The position numbers and the translations under genes are program-made. 64,000 nucleotides of DNA from Kiritimatiellia bacterium (GTDB taxonomy: Bacteria; Verrucomicrobiota; Kiritimatiellia; UBA8416; JADHWI01), in contig JASLPY010000022.1 in assembly GCA_030744755.1 (NCBI GenBank), positions 1-64,000 of the forward strand. Reading direction: 5' to 3'. Position 1 is the stretch's first letter. The number at the start of each line of letters is the position of its first letter. Positions 38,344 to 47,317 of this stretch are shown one piece after another. The notes under the pieces are model-generated. The model made no database searches, was not told the DNA's origin, and was given only the letters and a program-made list of their open reading frames with translations.

Positions 38344-40185
38344 ATGAGTAGATACGCAATTCGAGTGGCAACCCTCCTCCCGCTATTCTTCCTGCTTGCC
38401 GGTTGCGCGAGCACACCCGATATAACAAGCGAAGTTACCAAACCCGCCCAGCTCGCGCAGGCCGAGATGCATTTTGAGCAGGGAGATTACTCCAGGGCGA
38501 TGCGGGAATGCATAGATATCGGCCGCCTCAACCCTCATATGCCGGGGCTTGCACCTCTGCAGGACAAGATCTCTCAGGCCATCTGGAACGAAAGGGCAAG
38601 AACCGCCGAACTCCGCAAGGCCAGCGTCGCCGAGAAAATGAAGGTAGACATGGACCTGCGAAAGCATGTTCCCGAGACTTACGGCGAGAGGCGCGGGGTT
38701 AATGGCGAGACCGCGCCCATGCGTAGCCCGTCTACCGAGATGGACAGGGCGCTGCAGATGCCCGTTACCGTGCACCTTGACGGCGTCAACCTCAGCGAAT
38801 TCATTCTTGCCGTCGGAGCCGACGAGAACATCAATATAATTGCCGACAACCTCGACGACACCAAGACCATGACTTTGCACGCGGAGAATGTGCCGCTGAA
38901 AGAGATCCTCGACTACGTGGCGAGAAACCTCGGCGTGACGTTCTCCGTGGGCAACAACATGATCTGGGCAACCTTGTCGGCCGAGACCACGTCTTCTCTT
39001 CCTCTCGAAACACGCATGTACCGCCTCAGGAAGGGCCTTTCGAGCGAGGAGGTCTTGAGCGGCCCGGACAGCCTTGGAATTATCGAGGCCATCACGCGTT
39101 TTGTGCCGGCGATCGAAGGTTCCGACATATTCTTCAGCAATAAGGCCCACGTCCTGATCGTAAAGAACACGAGAGAGAATCTCTCCAAGGTCGAGGACAT
39201 CATCGAGGCACTGGACATCAGCCCTCCCCAGGTGCTGATAGAGGCCCGCTTCATAAGCACCTCGATTACCGACCTCCGGGAGCTCGGCATCGACTGGGTA
39301 CTCAACAGTTCCGTAGGGATTGGATCAGAAAAGGTAATCCGGAATGGAAGCGTCCTCAGCGCAGACACAACCGCCATTGCCGAAGGCGCATCAGCCGGTT
39401 TCACCGCCTTTCCAAACGAGGCAACCGGGTTAAACTTCACTTACCAGGGCCTTCTTACCGATCCGATGTTCGAGGCCGTTCTTCATGCACTTGAGACTTC
39501 AGGTGAGTCGCGTACGCTGTCTGTTCCGAAGGTCACGACTGTCAACAATCGTCCGGCGTCGATACGTGTCGGCGAAGATTTTCGGTACTATGAAGAATAT
39601 GAGACCGATCTTCAGAGGATAGACGGAGGGGATGAGCCCGACCTCGTTCAGCCTGTTACCTATCCGACAGGAACACCGGAGCTGGAAGAGCTGGGAATCG
39701 AATTGCTTGTGACTCCGAGTGTCGGGGCGGACCTGAACTCCGTGAGCCTGGCACTGATACCCGAGATCAGCGATTTTGTGCGCTGGGAGTACTGGGAAAC
39801 ATGGGCCGATTCCAACAACAACAACAGTAATAACAACAATAATAATAACGACAATGACAACAGCAACAATCGCAACGGTACAAACAACACCGTGGTTATC
39901 AAGCTGCCCATATTCCGGCGTAGCCGGATAGAAACGGAGATTGTGGTACAGAGTGGCGAGACGATCGTGATGGGAGGCCTGGTAACTTCGGTCGAAGACA
40001 AGGGCGAGGAACGCATTCCTGTCATCTCGTCGATCCCCTTGATCGGGGCTCTCTTCCGGCACAACACCACGGACATAACGGAGCAGAACCTTCTTATTTT
40101 CGTTACTGCGACAATTCTTTCTGAAAGAGGCGAAGATCTCGTTCCCGTCGTTCTCAGCAACGGTCCGCCTGTGTTCCAGCCTTGA
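38344..40185 (+). CDS. Secretin (GspD/PilQ family) with lipobox and TPR-like N-terminus
   Basis: LLAGCAS lipobox; EMHFEQGDYSRAMRECIDIGRL; secretin region VLIEARFISTSITDLRELGIDW; IVVQSGETIVMGGLV; VISSIPLIGALFRH. Confidence 0.92.
   Translation: MSRYAIRVATLLPLFFLLAGCASTPDITSEVTKPAQLAQAEMHFEQGDYSRAMRECIDIGRLNPHMPGLAPLQDKISQAIWNERARTAELRKASVAEKMKVDMDLRKHVPETYGERRGVNGETAPMRSPSTEMDRALQMPVTVHLDGVNLSEFILAVGADENINIIADNLDDTKTMTLHAENVPLKEILDYVARNLGVTFSVGNNMIWATLSAETTSSLPLETRMYRLRKGLSSEEVLSGPDSLGIIEAITRFVPAIEGSDIFFSNKAHVLIVKNTRENLSKVEDIIEALDISPPQVLIEARFISTSITDLRELGIDWVLNSSVGIGSEKVIRNGSVLSADTTAIAEGASAGFTAFPNEATGLNFTYQGLLTDPMFEAVLHALETSGESRTLSVPKVTTVNNRPASIRVGEDFRYYEEYETDLQRIDGGDEPDLVQPVTYPTGTPELEELGIELLVTPSVGADLNSVSLALIPEISDFVRWEYWETWADSNNNNSNNNNNNNDNDNSNNRNGTNNTVVIKLPIFRRSRIETEIVVQSGETIVMGGLVTSVEDKGEERIPVISSIPLIGALFRHNTTDITEQNLLIFVTATILSERGEDLVPVVLSNGPPVFQP
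39813..39891 (+). repeat. AAY-rich tract encoding poly-Asn insert inside the secretin
   Basis: tccaacaacaacaacagtaataacaacaataataataacgacaatgac...; protein SNNNNSNNNNNNNDNDNSNNRNGTNN. Confidence 0.9.
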
Positions 40186-40204
40186 ACTCTGAATTCTAAA
40201 AGTA

Positions 40205-41866
40205 ATGGCATCGAAAACGACAATTGTCGGACTGGATATCGGCCGCTACTCCGTGAAGGCTGCATGGGCCGAATCCAGGGGAGGAGCCCCAGGTATAGTT
40301 CGTACCGAGCACCTCCGGCTGCCGCTGGGCGGAGTTGACGCAAACAGCGTAATCCTGCCATGGATGCAGCAGCACAAGATCGCATCACATTCGTGCGTGA
40401 TTGGCCTTTCGGGCGCCCAATCGATGTTCCAGCCGTTCATGCTTCCTCACGGTGACCCCAGAACTCTTGAAGATGCCGCATCCATGGAGGCCATGAAGTT
40501 CAATGATATCGCCTCCGAGGCAATGACCTACGGGTTCACACCTATTGAGCTGAATCCCGGAGAAAAAAGACTCCTGATGGCAATGGCCAGGCCCTCTGTT
40601 CTTGACGGGGCACTGTCACTGGGAAGGGAGCAGGGCCTTGATGTAATTGACGTGGTGCCAACCCCGGTCGCCCTTTTCCGGGTCATGCGTGCCACGGCGA
40701 CGGCGGCGGTTCCCTGCATGTTCATGGATGTTGGCGGAGCTGAGACCGATATCGCCGTAGGTTCCGATCAGACGGGGCTGATGTTCGCGCGCGCCTTCTC
40801 GAGTGGCGGGCAGCTCTTTACCGATGCCCTGGCAAGAGAGAACAAGGTCCCCGGTGCGCAGGCCGAGAACCAGAAGGTGCGCGAAGGTTCGCTTTTGCCG
40901 GACGGGCTTCATGCCAGCGTTCTGAGGACCGCAGCGGACATGTGGCTTTCTGAAGTGGAGTCCTGCCTCTCGGTCTACAGCAGCCTGTACCCGGCAAACC
41001 AGTCAAGCATCTCCCGGATAATCCTCACGGGGGCAGCATCAGCACTTCCGGGACTCTCCGAGTACATCGAGGCCAAGCTTGGGGTAGATGTCACGGTCGC
41101 CGAAGCGGTTAAGAATGCAACAGGCATCGACGACCCGGCCAACTTTGCCATCGCTGCCGGCCTTGCGCTGTCCGGATTCGAGAGCAGCAGTGAACACATT
41201 AGCCTGCTGCCGGCGGAAATCCGTGACGAACTGATGTTCAAACAGAAGAAGCCTTACTGGATCGCCGCCGGAGTGGTCGCGGCCCTGGTATTCGGAATAA
41301 GCGTGGCCGGCGGCTTCCGCTACGGGGCAAGACAGTCCAAGCACCTGCGAGAGCAGAAGGCCAGCCTCAAGCGCCGCCAGGAGTTGGCCCTGGAGATTGA
41401 GAACGTGCGCAAGGGTACCGGTATGATGCTCGAGATGGCCAGCCCGGTTAAGAAACTGCTTGGCTCCGGCCCCATGATTCGTGACCTGATGAGCGTTGTT
41501 GCGGAGAAGAGAGCAACGACCGACCAGATAATCATGATCTCCGATGCGGACTCCTACTTCTTCGAAAAGGAATGGAACGAGGAGGAAGAAGAGACCCTGG
41601 GATTCCGCGACCGGCGCCGCCTGGCCGAGCGTGAGGAGGAAATAGCCGAGCAGGTCGGAATCGACCGGATAGTGATAAAGGGCCTCACACGGGAGACAAG
41701 CCTTTCGACGGTCAAACAGTTGATAACAGAGCTTACGGCGCTTGATTTCGTAGCTTCTGCTGACCTCCTTGCCGACGATGAAGTTATTGTGCTTCCTGAT
41801 GGCGCGGCGGAGGGAAGAATATCCGAACGTCCGTTCGTTATAGATGTAACATTGGTGACCCTGTGA
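40205..41866 (+). CDS. PilM-PilN fusion (GspL-like)
   Basis: PilM-like VGLDIGRYSVKAAWAES; MFMDVGGAETDIAVG; C-terminal ISLLPAEIRDEL followed by one TM and PilN-like domain. Confidence 0.8.
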   Translation: MASKTTIVGLDIGRYSVKAAWAESRGGAPGIVRTEHLRLPLGGVDANSVILPWMQQHKIASHSCVIGLSGAQSMFQPFMLPHGDPRTLEDAASMEAMKFNDIASEAMTYGFTPIELNPGEKRLLMAMARPSVLDGALSLGREQGLDVIDVVPTPVALFRVMRATATAAVPCMFMDVGGAETDIAVGSDQTGLMFARAFSSGGQLFTDALARENKVPGAQAENQKVREGSLLPDGLHASVLRTAADMWLSEVESCLSVYSSLYPANQSSISRIILTGAASALPGLSEYIEAKLGVDVTVAEAVKNATGIDDPANFAIAAGLALSGFESSSEHISLLPAEIRDELMFKQKKPYWIAAGVVAALVFGISVAGGFRYGARQSKHLREQKASLKRRQELALEIENVRKGTGMMLEMASPVKKLLGSGPMIRDLMSVVAEKRATTDQIIMISDADSYFFEKEWNEEEEETLGFRDRRRLAEREEEIAEQVGIDRIVIKGLTRETSLSTVKQLITELTALDFVASADLLADDEVIVLPDGAAEGRISERPFVIDVTLVTL

Positions 41867-42696
41867 ACCCATTGAAGATTGAAACATGGTCGGACCGCCA
41901 GCAGGTGTTGGCAATCATTGTGGTGGCCTGCCTGGCAATGGGTCTTCTCTGGTTCTTCCTTCTCGCTCCCCAGATGCGCGATCGACGGAGCATGTCCGGC
42001 GAAATCCGCAAGATGCGCTCTGAGTTGCACAAGAAGAATTACATGTTTGGTGAGACGGCCCTCAAGAAAGACAGGGACGCGGAGCAGAAGTATCTGCGCG
42101 GCTTGTCGGACGAGTGGATCGACATGGCCGCGAGGCTTGCCGCCTTTACCGATCAGCATGGCCTGGCCAGATCCGATGTGGCCCACATTGACTACAAGAT
42201 GGCGCTTTTCAGCGTACGCAACCGCCTGGTCAGCAAGTCAAGGGATGCCAACATAAGCCTCCCTATCGACCTTGGCCTTGAAGACGCCGTGGCAAGCAAC
42301 GAAGACGCAAGAAAGAGAATGCTCCAGTTACGTGCCGTTGAAAACCTGGTGGATCTTGCCCTCGACCTGGACATCGATCTCGTACAACAGATCACACCGC
42401 TTGATCCAATAGAGCATAAACTCCAGGGTATTGACGAAACGTTCCTTGAGGAGTACCCGGTGAGACTTGAGTTCTTTGGAACGGTCCCCGACATGTATGA
42501 TCTGCTGCACAGAATCCTGGAACCGGGCCACGTCTTTGTTCTTCGCAACGTTCGTATAGAGACACCATCCCGCAACGATCCGGCGTCACTTCGGATGCGT
42601 GCCTCGCTGGGAGCCCTGGTTTTTCCGAAGGATCCTGATGAATTGATGGCATCTCTGCCGAAGGTGGTAAAGAAAGCCGTCCCGATGGGACATTGA
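41863..42696 (+). CDS. PilO/GspM-like inner-membrane protein
   Basis: Single N-terminal TM VLAIIVVACLAMGLLWFFLLAPQ plus coiled region; GTG start overlapping the upstream stop. Confidence 0.65.
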   Translation: MNPLKIETWSDRQQVLAIIVVACLAMGLLWFFLLAPQMRDRRSMSGEIRKMRSELHKKNYMFGETALKKDRDAEQKYLRGLSDEWIDMAARLAAFTDQHGLARSDVAHIDYKMALFSVRNRLVSKSRDANISLPIDLGLEDAVASNEDARKRMLQLRAVENLVDLALDLDIDLVQQITPLDPIEHKLQGIDETFLEEYPVRLEFFGTVPDMYDLLHRILEPGHVFVLRNVRIETPSRNDPASLRMRASLGALVFPKDPDELMASLPKVVKKAVPMGH

Positions 42697-42738
42697 GAGA
42701 TTTCTGTAGACGAAACTGGCTGATGCAGAGCAAAATAC

Positions 42739-42784
42739 GTCCGGGGCTACGAGGCGGACCATCGTCCACCTCGTAGCGGTGGAC
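42739..42784. repeat. REP-A pair (one degenerate copy, one exact copy, inverted)
   Basis: GTCCGGGGCTACGAGGCGGAC (42739-42759) and GTCCACCTCGTAGCGGTGGAC (42764-42784). Confidence 0.85.
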
Positions 42785-42824
42785 CTACTGCATGTGTGCC
42801 TGACCTGAAAGAGGACCTGCAACA

Positions 42825-43508
42825 GTGGACGCATTCTGGAAATGGTTGATGCGCGCTAATGCGCGCGGCGTACTGATAGGAGGGGTTATCGTCCTCCTGC
42901 TCGTGTGCGGCTGGTGGGGATGGCGGGAATTCACACCGCTGGAATCTGAGAAAGCGATGAAGCGCAAACGTGGGTCCGAAGATCCGCGTGACGGCCTGGG
43001 CATCATCTCTTTTCTCGACGACCAGCTATCGGCAAGATTCAACGTTTCGGAAAAGAACCCTTTCTTCACACGGGTGCTGCCATCCCCTCCCGAGATGCCG
43101 CCGGTTCTGCCCGACGTGGGAATTGGCGAAGCACCGGTCCCTCCGATGATGCCGGAACGGGGACGTCCCACGCGCCGCCCATTCGCGAGGCTGACAAAGC
43201 CAGTGGTGCCTGTTGTGCCAAAACCTGAACCGAAAGGTGAAGTGGTCACGCTGGAGTACAAAGGGATCTTCAAGCGTTCCGATGGGAGAACACTGGCCCT
43301 CTTGAGAGACTCCAAGTCAGAGTCATCGCGTTTCTATGCCGTTGGAGCAGACCTGCACGGTATGAAAGTTGCGCAGTTCAGCCAGAACAGGATAAGTATC
43401 GTCCGTCACGACGGAACCATGGCCGGAGTCAAGCTTGGGGAACCGACCGATTTCGAGCTTCCGATGACAGGGAAAGAAGAAGAGCAGAAGGAGAGGGTCC
43501 CGAACTAG
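42825..43508 (+). CDS. GspC/PilP-like protein (TM + Pro-rich linker + HR-like domain)
   Basis: GVIVLLLVCGWWGWREF TM; FSEKNPFFTRV; LEYKGIFKRSDGRTLALLRDSKSESSRFYAVGADLHGMKVAQFSQNRISI. Confidence 0.55.
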   Translation: MDAFWKWLMRANARGVLIGGVIVLLLVCGWWGWREFTPLESEKAMKRKRGSEDPRDGLGIISFLDDQLSARFNVSEKNPFFTRVLPSPPEMPPVLPDVGIGEAPVPPMMPERGRPTRRPFARLTKPVVPVVPKPEPKGEVVTLEYKGIFKRSDGRTLALLRDSKSESSRFYAVGADLHGMKVAQFSQNRISIVRHDGTMAGVKLGEPTDFELPMTGKEEEQKERVPN

Positions 43509-43519
43509 AGCGAAAGGTC

Positions 43520-43565
43520 TGTCATTCAGAGCGCAGCGAAGAATCTCGGCCGAAGGCCGCTGCGC
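43520..43565. repeat. REP-C related segment
   Basis: tgtcattcagagcgcagcgaagaatctcggccgaaggccg. Confidence 0.6.
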
Positions 43566-43608
43566 CGGCACGGCAGCACATTGTAGAGTGATTCGGTAGA
43601 TATCGAAA

Positions 43609-45351
43609 ATGAACGAACAAGCCCCCATCAAAGAAGCACGCCTGTTCTCCGAACAGCTGCTCATCGAGATGACACAGCAGCTCATCGACAGGGGCATTGT
43701 AGCCAGGGCGCAGATTGACGAGCTGAATTCACGGCGCGCCCTTACGGGCGAGAGTCTTGACCGGCTCCTGATAAAGGAAGGTGCGGCGAAAGAGGAAGAG
43801 GTCCTCACGGTTCTCTCGGAACTGACCGGCATTCCATACAAGCACATAGGCGACTTCAGAATCGAGCCCGAAGTGGTCCAGCGGGTCCAGGCCCGTACCG
43901 CAATACGTTACCAGGTTATGCCGGTCACCGTAGACGGTGGCGTAATAACCCTGGCGACGCCACAGGTTCCCAACCTGTCCGCCGCCGACGGCCTGCGCAT
44001 GCTGCTGGACATGGCGATCCGGTGGGTACTCTGCACCGAGGCGGATGTCACAAAGACCATAAAGCACTTCTACGGGCTGGGCGCCGAAACCATAGACCAC
44101 CTCGTGGCAGGACTTCCCGAGGACGTCGACCTTGAAATCAAGGGAACCGACGTTGCCGAGGAAAACGCCGACGAAGGCGTCGTCAAGTTTGTGAACCAGA
44201 TTATATCCGAAGCCATCAGGATGGACGCCACGGATATTCACATCGAGCCGTTTGAAGCCGCTCTTCGAATACGGTACAGGATAGACGGCATTCTCCAGGA
44301 GATACCGGTACCCAAGGGCGTGGCCCATCTCAGCAAGGCGATTTCGTCATGCGTAAAGATCATGGCCGACATGAATATTGCCGAGCGCCGGAAACCCCAT
44401 GACGGCCGGATCAAGGTGAGGTTTGGAGCCGACGAGTTCGACCTTCGTGTTTCCGTTCTTCCGTCGGCTCACGGGGAAACGGTGAACATGCGTCTTCTGA
44501 GCAGGAAGACCATGTTTATCGACCTTGAGCACCTGGGACTTACACCAGAGCAGGCACCAGCCATAGAGTATCTTTCCTCGCTGCCCCACGGTGTCGTCTT
44601 GCTCACCGGGCCGACCGGTAGTGGAAAGACGACCACTCTTTACGCAACACTCGCCAGGATCAACAGCGCAGCAGTGAAGATAATCACGGTGGAAGATCCT
44701 ATTGAGTACCAGATGCCCGGAATCAGCCAGATCCAGGCGCATGCTCACATAGGGCTGACCTTTGCTACGATTCTCAGGTCCATACTGAGGCACGACCCCG
44801 ACATCATCCTCATAGGCGAGATACGCGACATGGAAACCGCCGATATTGCTGTCCGCGCCTCGCTTACCGGTCACCTGGTATTCAGCACTCTTCACACAAA
44901 CGACGCTGCAAGCGCGGTAGCAAGGCTTATCGACATGGGGGTCGAACCCTACCTGGTATCTTCCTGTCTTGAGGGCTCAATTGCACAGAGGCTTGTTCGA
45001 CGGATATGCGAATCCTGTAAGGAATCGGTCCAGCCCGATAGTATTATCCTGGACGAAATCCGCGCCCTCTATCCTGAAGAAATAGTGAACGCCAATTTCT
45101 GCAAGGGCCGGGGATGCCCGGACTGCAATTTTACGGGATACAAGGGACGAGTCGCGCTTTTTGAAATAATGGTGCTCAATGACGTCCTGCGAGGACTGAT
45201 TGTTCGGCAGAGACCATCGAACGAGATCAAGAACAGGGCCGTCGAGCATGGTTTGGTAACACTGCGAAAGGACGGCTGGAGCCGCGCCATGGCAGGCATG
45301 ACGACCGTCGAAGAGGTCCTGCGTGTTGCGCGCAAGGCTGACACGGTGTGA
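43609..45351 (+). CDS. GspE/PilB-type secretion ATPase
   Basis: GPTGSGKTTTLYATL Walker A; RSILRHDPDIILIGEIRD; CESCKES...CKGRGCPDCNFTG; MshEN-like N-terminus. Confidence 0.95.
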   Translation: MNEQAPIKEARLFSEQLLIEMTQQLIDRGIVARAQIDELNSRRALTGESLDRLLIKEGAAKEEEVLTVLSELTGIPYKHIGDFRIEPEVVQRVQARTAIRYQVMPVTVDGGVITLATPQVPNLSAADGLRMLLDMAIRWVLCTEADVTKTIKHFYGLGAETIDHLVAGLPEDVDLEIKGTDVAEENADEGVVKFVNQIISEAIRMDATDIHIEPFEAALRIRYRIDGILQEIPVPKGVAHLSKAISSCVKIMADMNIAERRKPHDGRIKVRFGADEFDLRVSVLPSAHGETVNMRLLSRKTMFIDLEHLGLTPEQAPAIEYLSSLPHGVVLLTGPTGSGKTTTLYATLARINSAAVKIITVEDPIEYQMPGISQIQAHAHIGLTFATILRSILRHDPDIILIGEIRDMETADIAVRASLTGHLVFSTLHTNDAASAVARLIDMGVEPYLVSSCLEGSIAQRLVRRICESCKESVQPDSIILDEIRALYPEEIVNANFCKGRGCPDCNFTGYKGRVALFEIMVLNDVLRGLIVRQRPSNEIKNRAVEHGLVTLRKDGWSRAMAGMTTVEEVLRVARKADTV

Positions 45352-45872
45352 TTTCTCCCCGCCGTACATTTGAAATGAGGCGATCTTCCGGATTCTCTCT
45401 CCTCGAACTCCTGGCCGTAATGGCCCTTATGATAATCCTTCTTTCGATCGCACTTACTTCCTCGCTGGACTGGGGGCGAAGCAAGGCACTCCGTGGAGCC
45501 GTGCGTGGAACCATCTCCCGTCTTGGACTGGCCAGGCAAATGGCTGTCACCCATCACACCACCGCCATCTTCGTCTATGGCAACGACACATCGGTCACCC
45601 CCAGTCGTGGCTACCACTATATAGCCACCAACGAAACAGACGCGCTGGTATCAAACACCAACTTCCTCCCGAAGGGTATGGCATACACCAACAACATCCC
45701 GCTCATGCTGGAGTTCCGGGCCGACGGTACCGGTGCAGGCGAATCATCAGAATGGCCGGGTGGCTACCGCGACCTCGTGATCTGCGAACCTACTAGGACA
45801 AACGGCGAGAACTGTCTCTGGGCAACCGTCCGCGTAGCAAGAGTTACGGGTACCGCACGGGTGATCGAATGA
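45348..45872 (+). CDS. Minor pseudopilin, GspH-like
   Basis: RRSSGFSLLELLAVMALMIILLSIALTSSLDW; GTG start overlaps the upstream stop. Confidence 0.82.
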   Translation: MISPRRTFEMRRSSGFSLLELLAVMALMIILLSIALTSSLDWGRSKALRGAVRGTISRLGLARQMAVTHHTTAIFVYGNDTSVTPSRGYHYIATNETDALVSNTNFLPKGMAYTNNIPLMLEFRADGTGAGESSEWPGGYRDLVICEPTRTNGENCLWATVRVARVTGTARVIE

Positions 45873-46426
45873 TGCGGGTGCTGCAGTCTTCAAAGAGCGA
45901 CGGATTCGTCCTGCTGGTTGAACTGCTGCTTGCGATCTCGATTCTGATGGGCGGAATCCTCGCTTTCGTCGCCCTGCTTGAGACTGTATACGAAACAAGC
46001 GGTGACGCAGGCAATGACATGGAGACGGCCTTGTTTGCCGACGCCGTCCTAAGCGGATTGCGCGCCGGATCATCAGCCGCGGCGGAAAGCAACCTGTGGC
46101 ATACGTACTGGAACGACCTGCGATCCAACGGCGTGCCCCTCGTGACTCCGGTGTTGTGGGGCGGCTCGGCAACGGTAATTCACGCATATGCCCCGGATAT
46201 CTCAACCAATCAGATGATCGGACGTGGTCACCACAGCGGGACCGACAACGTGGGCGTTGACCATTCACTCAGATACTCGATGGCCATTGATCCCGACACT
46301 GTTTACGGCTCAAATACTCCCGGCACCCGGGTTGAACTGAGGGTGTGGCCCGGTGCCGACGGCCCCACCAGCAACGACAACGCAGTCGTTTTCTACTCCG
46401 AATTCCATAATGCAGGCGGACTTTAG
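45869..46426 (+). CDS. Minor pseudopilin, GspI/PilV-like
   Basis: SKSDGFVLLVELLLAISILMGGILAFVALLET; ATGATG overlap with the upstream stop. Confidence 0.75.
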   Translation: MMRVLQSSKSDGFVLLVELLLAISILMGGILAFVALLETVYETSGDAGNDMETALFADAVLSGLRAGSSAAAESNLWHTYWNDLRSNGVPLVTPVLWGGSATVIHAYAPDISTNQMIGRGHHSGTDNVGVDHSLRYSMAIDPDTVYGSNTPGTRVELRVWPGADGPTSNDNAVVFYSEFHNAGGL

Positions 46427-46474
46427 ATGGTTATCCCTAAGAGCACAGAGCATCTTTTCGGTGGCTTGCTCTCT

Positions 46475-46535
46475 TGTGGGCGGGCCACCCCCGTGGCCCG
46501 CTGGGGGAAGCGGCCCATAGGGATGGGCCGCCCAC
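46475..46535. repeat. Palindromic element in the gspI/gspJ gap
   Basis: tgtgggcggg...cccgctgggggaagcggcccatagggatgggccgcccaca, terminal TGTGGGCGG/CCGCCCACA. Confidence 0.65.
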
Positions 46536-46549
46536 ATGCCCTGCCCAAT

Positions 46550-47317
46550 ATGCCATTCACGTTTGGACGGTCCACCAATGCCTTCACCCTCATCGAAATG
46601 ATTGCCGTTCTTGCCATCCTCGCGGTGATTGTTGCCTTCCTTGTGACCATCTTCTCGTACGGAGATGATGCCGTACGCACCAGCACCGGCAGGGCGGATA
46701 GCAGGATGGCTGCGAGGGCTGCATTGAACATCTTGAGCCGTGATATCGAGAATGCCATGGCAAATCCATCATCTCTGGCGTTCCGCCTGGAGGATGGCGA
46801 AGCCGGTGAATACTCTTACGATTTGCTGAACAGCAACCTGCGCTTCGCGTTTGTGGGGTCTTCTATGACGGGAACTAATCGTGATGTTTCTCTCGTGTCT
46901 TACGCGGTACGCAGTTCCAGCAATTCCTCATACCAGGCGTACGAGCTGGTAAGATCTCTTTCTTCCGTCTCTCCTTCGGCGCCGGCCGGCGACTCAGGCA
47001 ATCCGTATTGGGAAGATGACTGGCTCGATGGCACCGACACCAACAATGCCGAAATCCTGCTACAGAACGTAGCGGCGTTCTTCGTGGCGGCGCAGGGCTC
47101 ATCCTCCGAGTATAATTCCACGAACTATGGGAACAGACTCCCAGAATACCTCGACGTGTACCTCGAAGTGCTGGACGAGCCTGATGCCAGAATTGCTGGC
47201 AACATGCTAGCCGGCGGCGTGGATGATGCTGACATCTATGAATTTGTCGACCACCGCGTAAGACGCTACTCGACGCGCATTCATTTCAACAACCGGTACG
47301 GACAGAAAGAACGATGA
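46550..47317 (+). CDS. Minor pseudopilin, GspJ-like
   Basis: STNAFTLIEMIAVLAILAVIVAFLVTIFSYG. Start placed at 46550, after the palindrome that falls within the longer ORF (46427). Confidence 0.8.
   Translation: MPFTFGRSTNAFTLIEMIAVLAILAVIVAFLVTIFSYGDDAVRTSTGRADSRMAARAALNILSRDIENAMANPSSLAFRLEDGEAGEYSYDLLNSNLRFAFVGSSMTGTNRDVSLVSYAVRSSSNSSYQAYELVRSLSSVSPSAPAGDSGNPYWEDDWLDGTDTNNAEILLQNVAAFFVAAQGSSSEYNSTNYGNRLPEYLDVYLEVLDEPDARIAGNMLAGGVDDADIYEFVDHRVRRYSTRIHFNNRYGQKER

Noticed and set aside
46427-46549. N-terminal extension of the GspJ-like pseudopilin
   Set aside because: Extension encodes a palindromic element and would place the prepilin motif too far from the N-terminus; start at 46550 gives a normal leader
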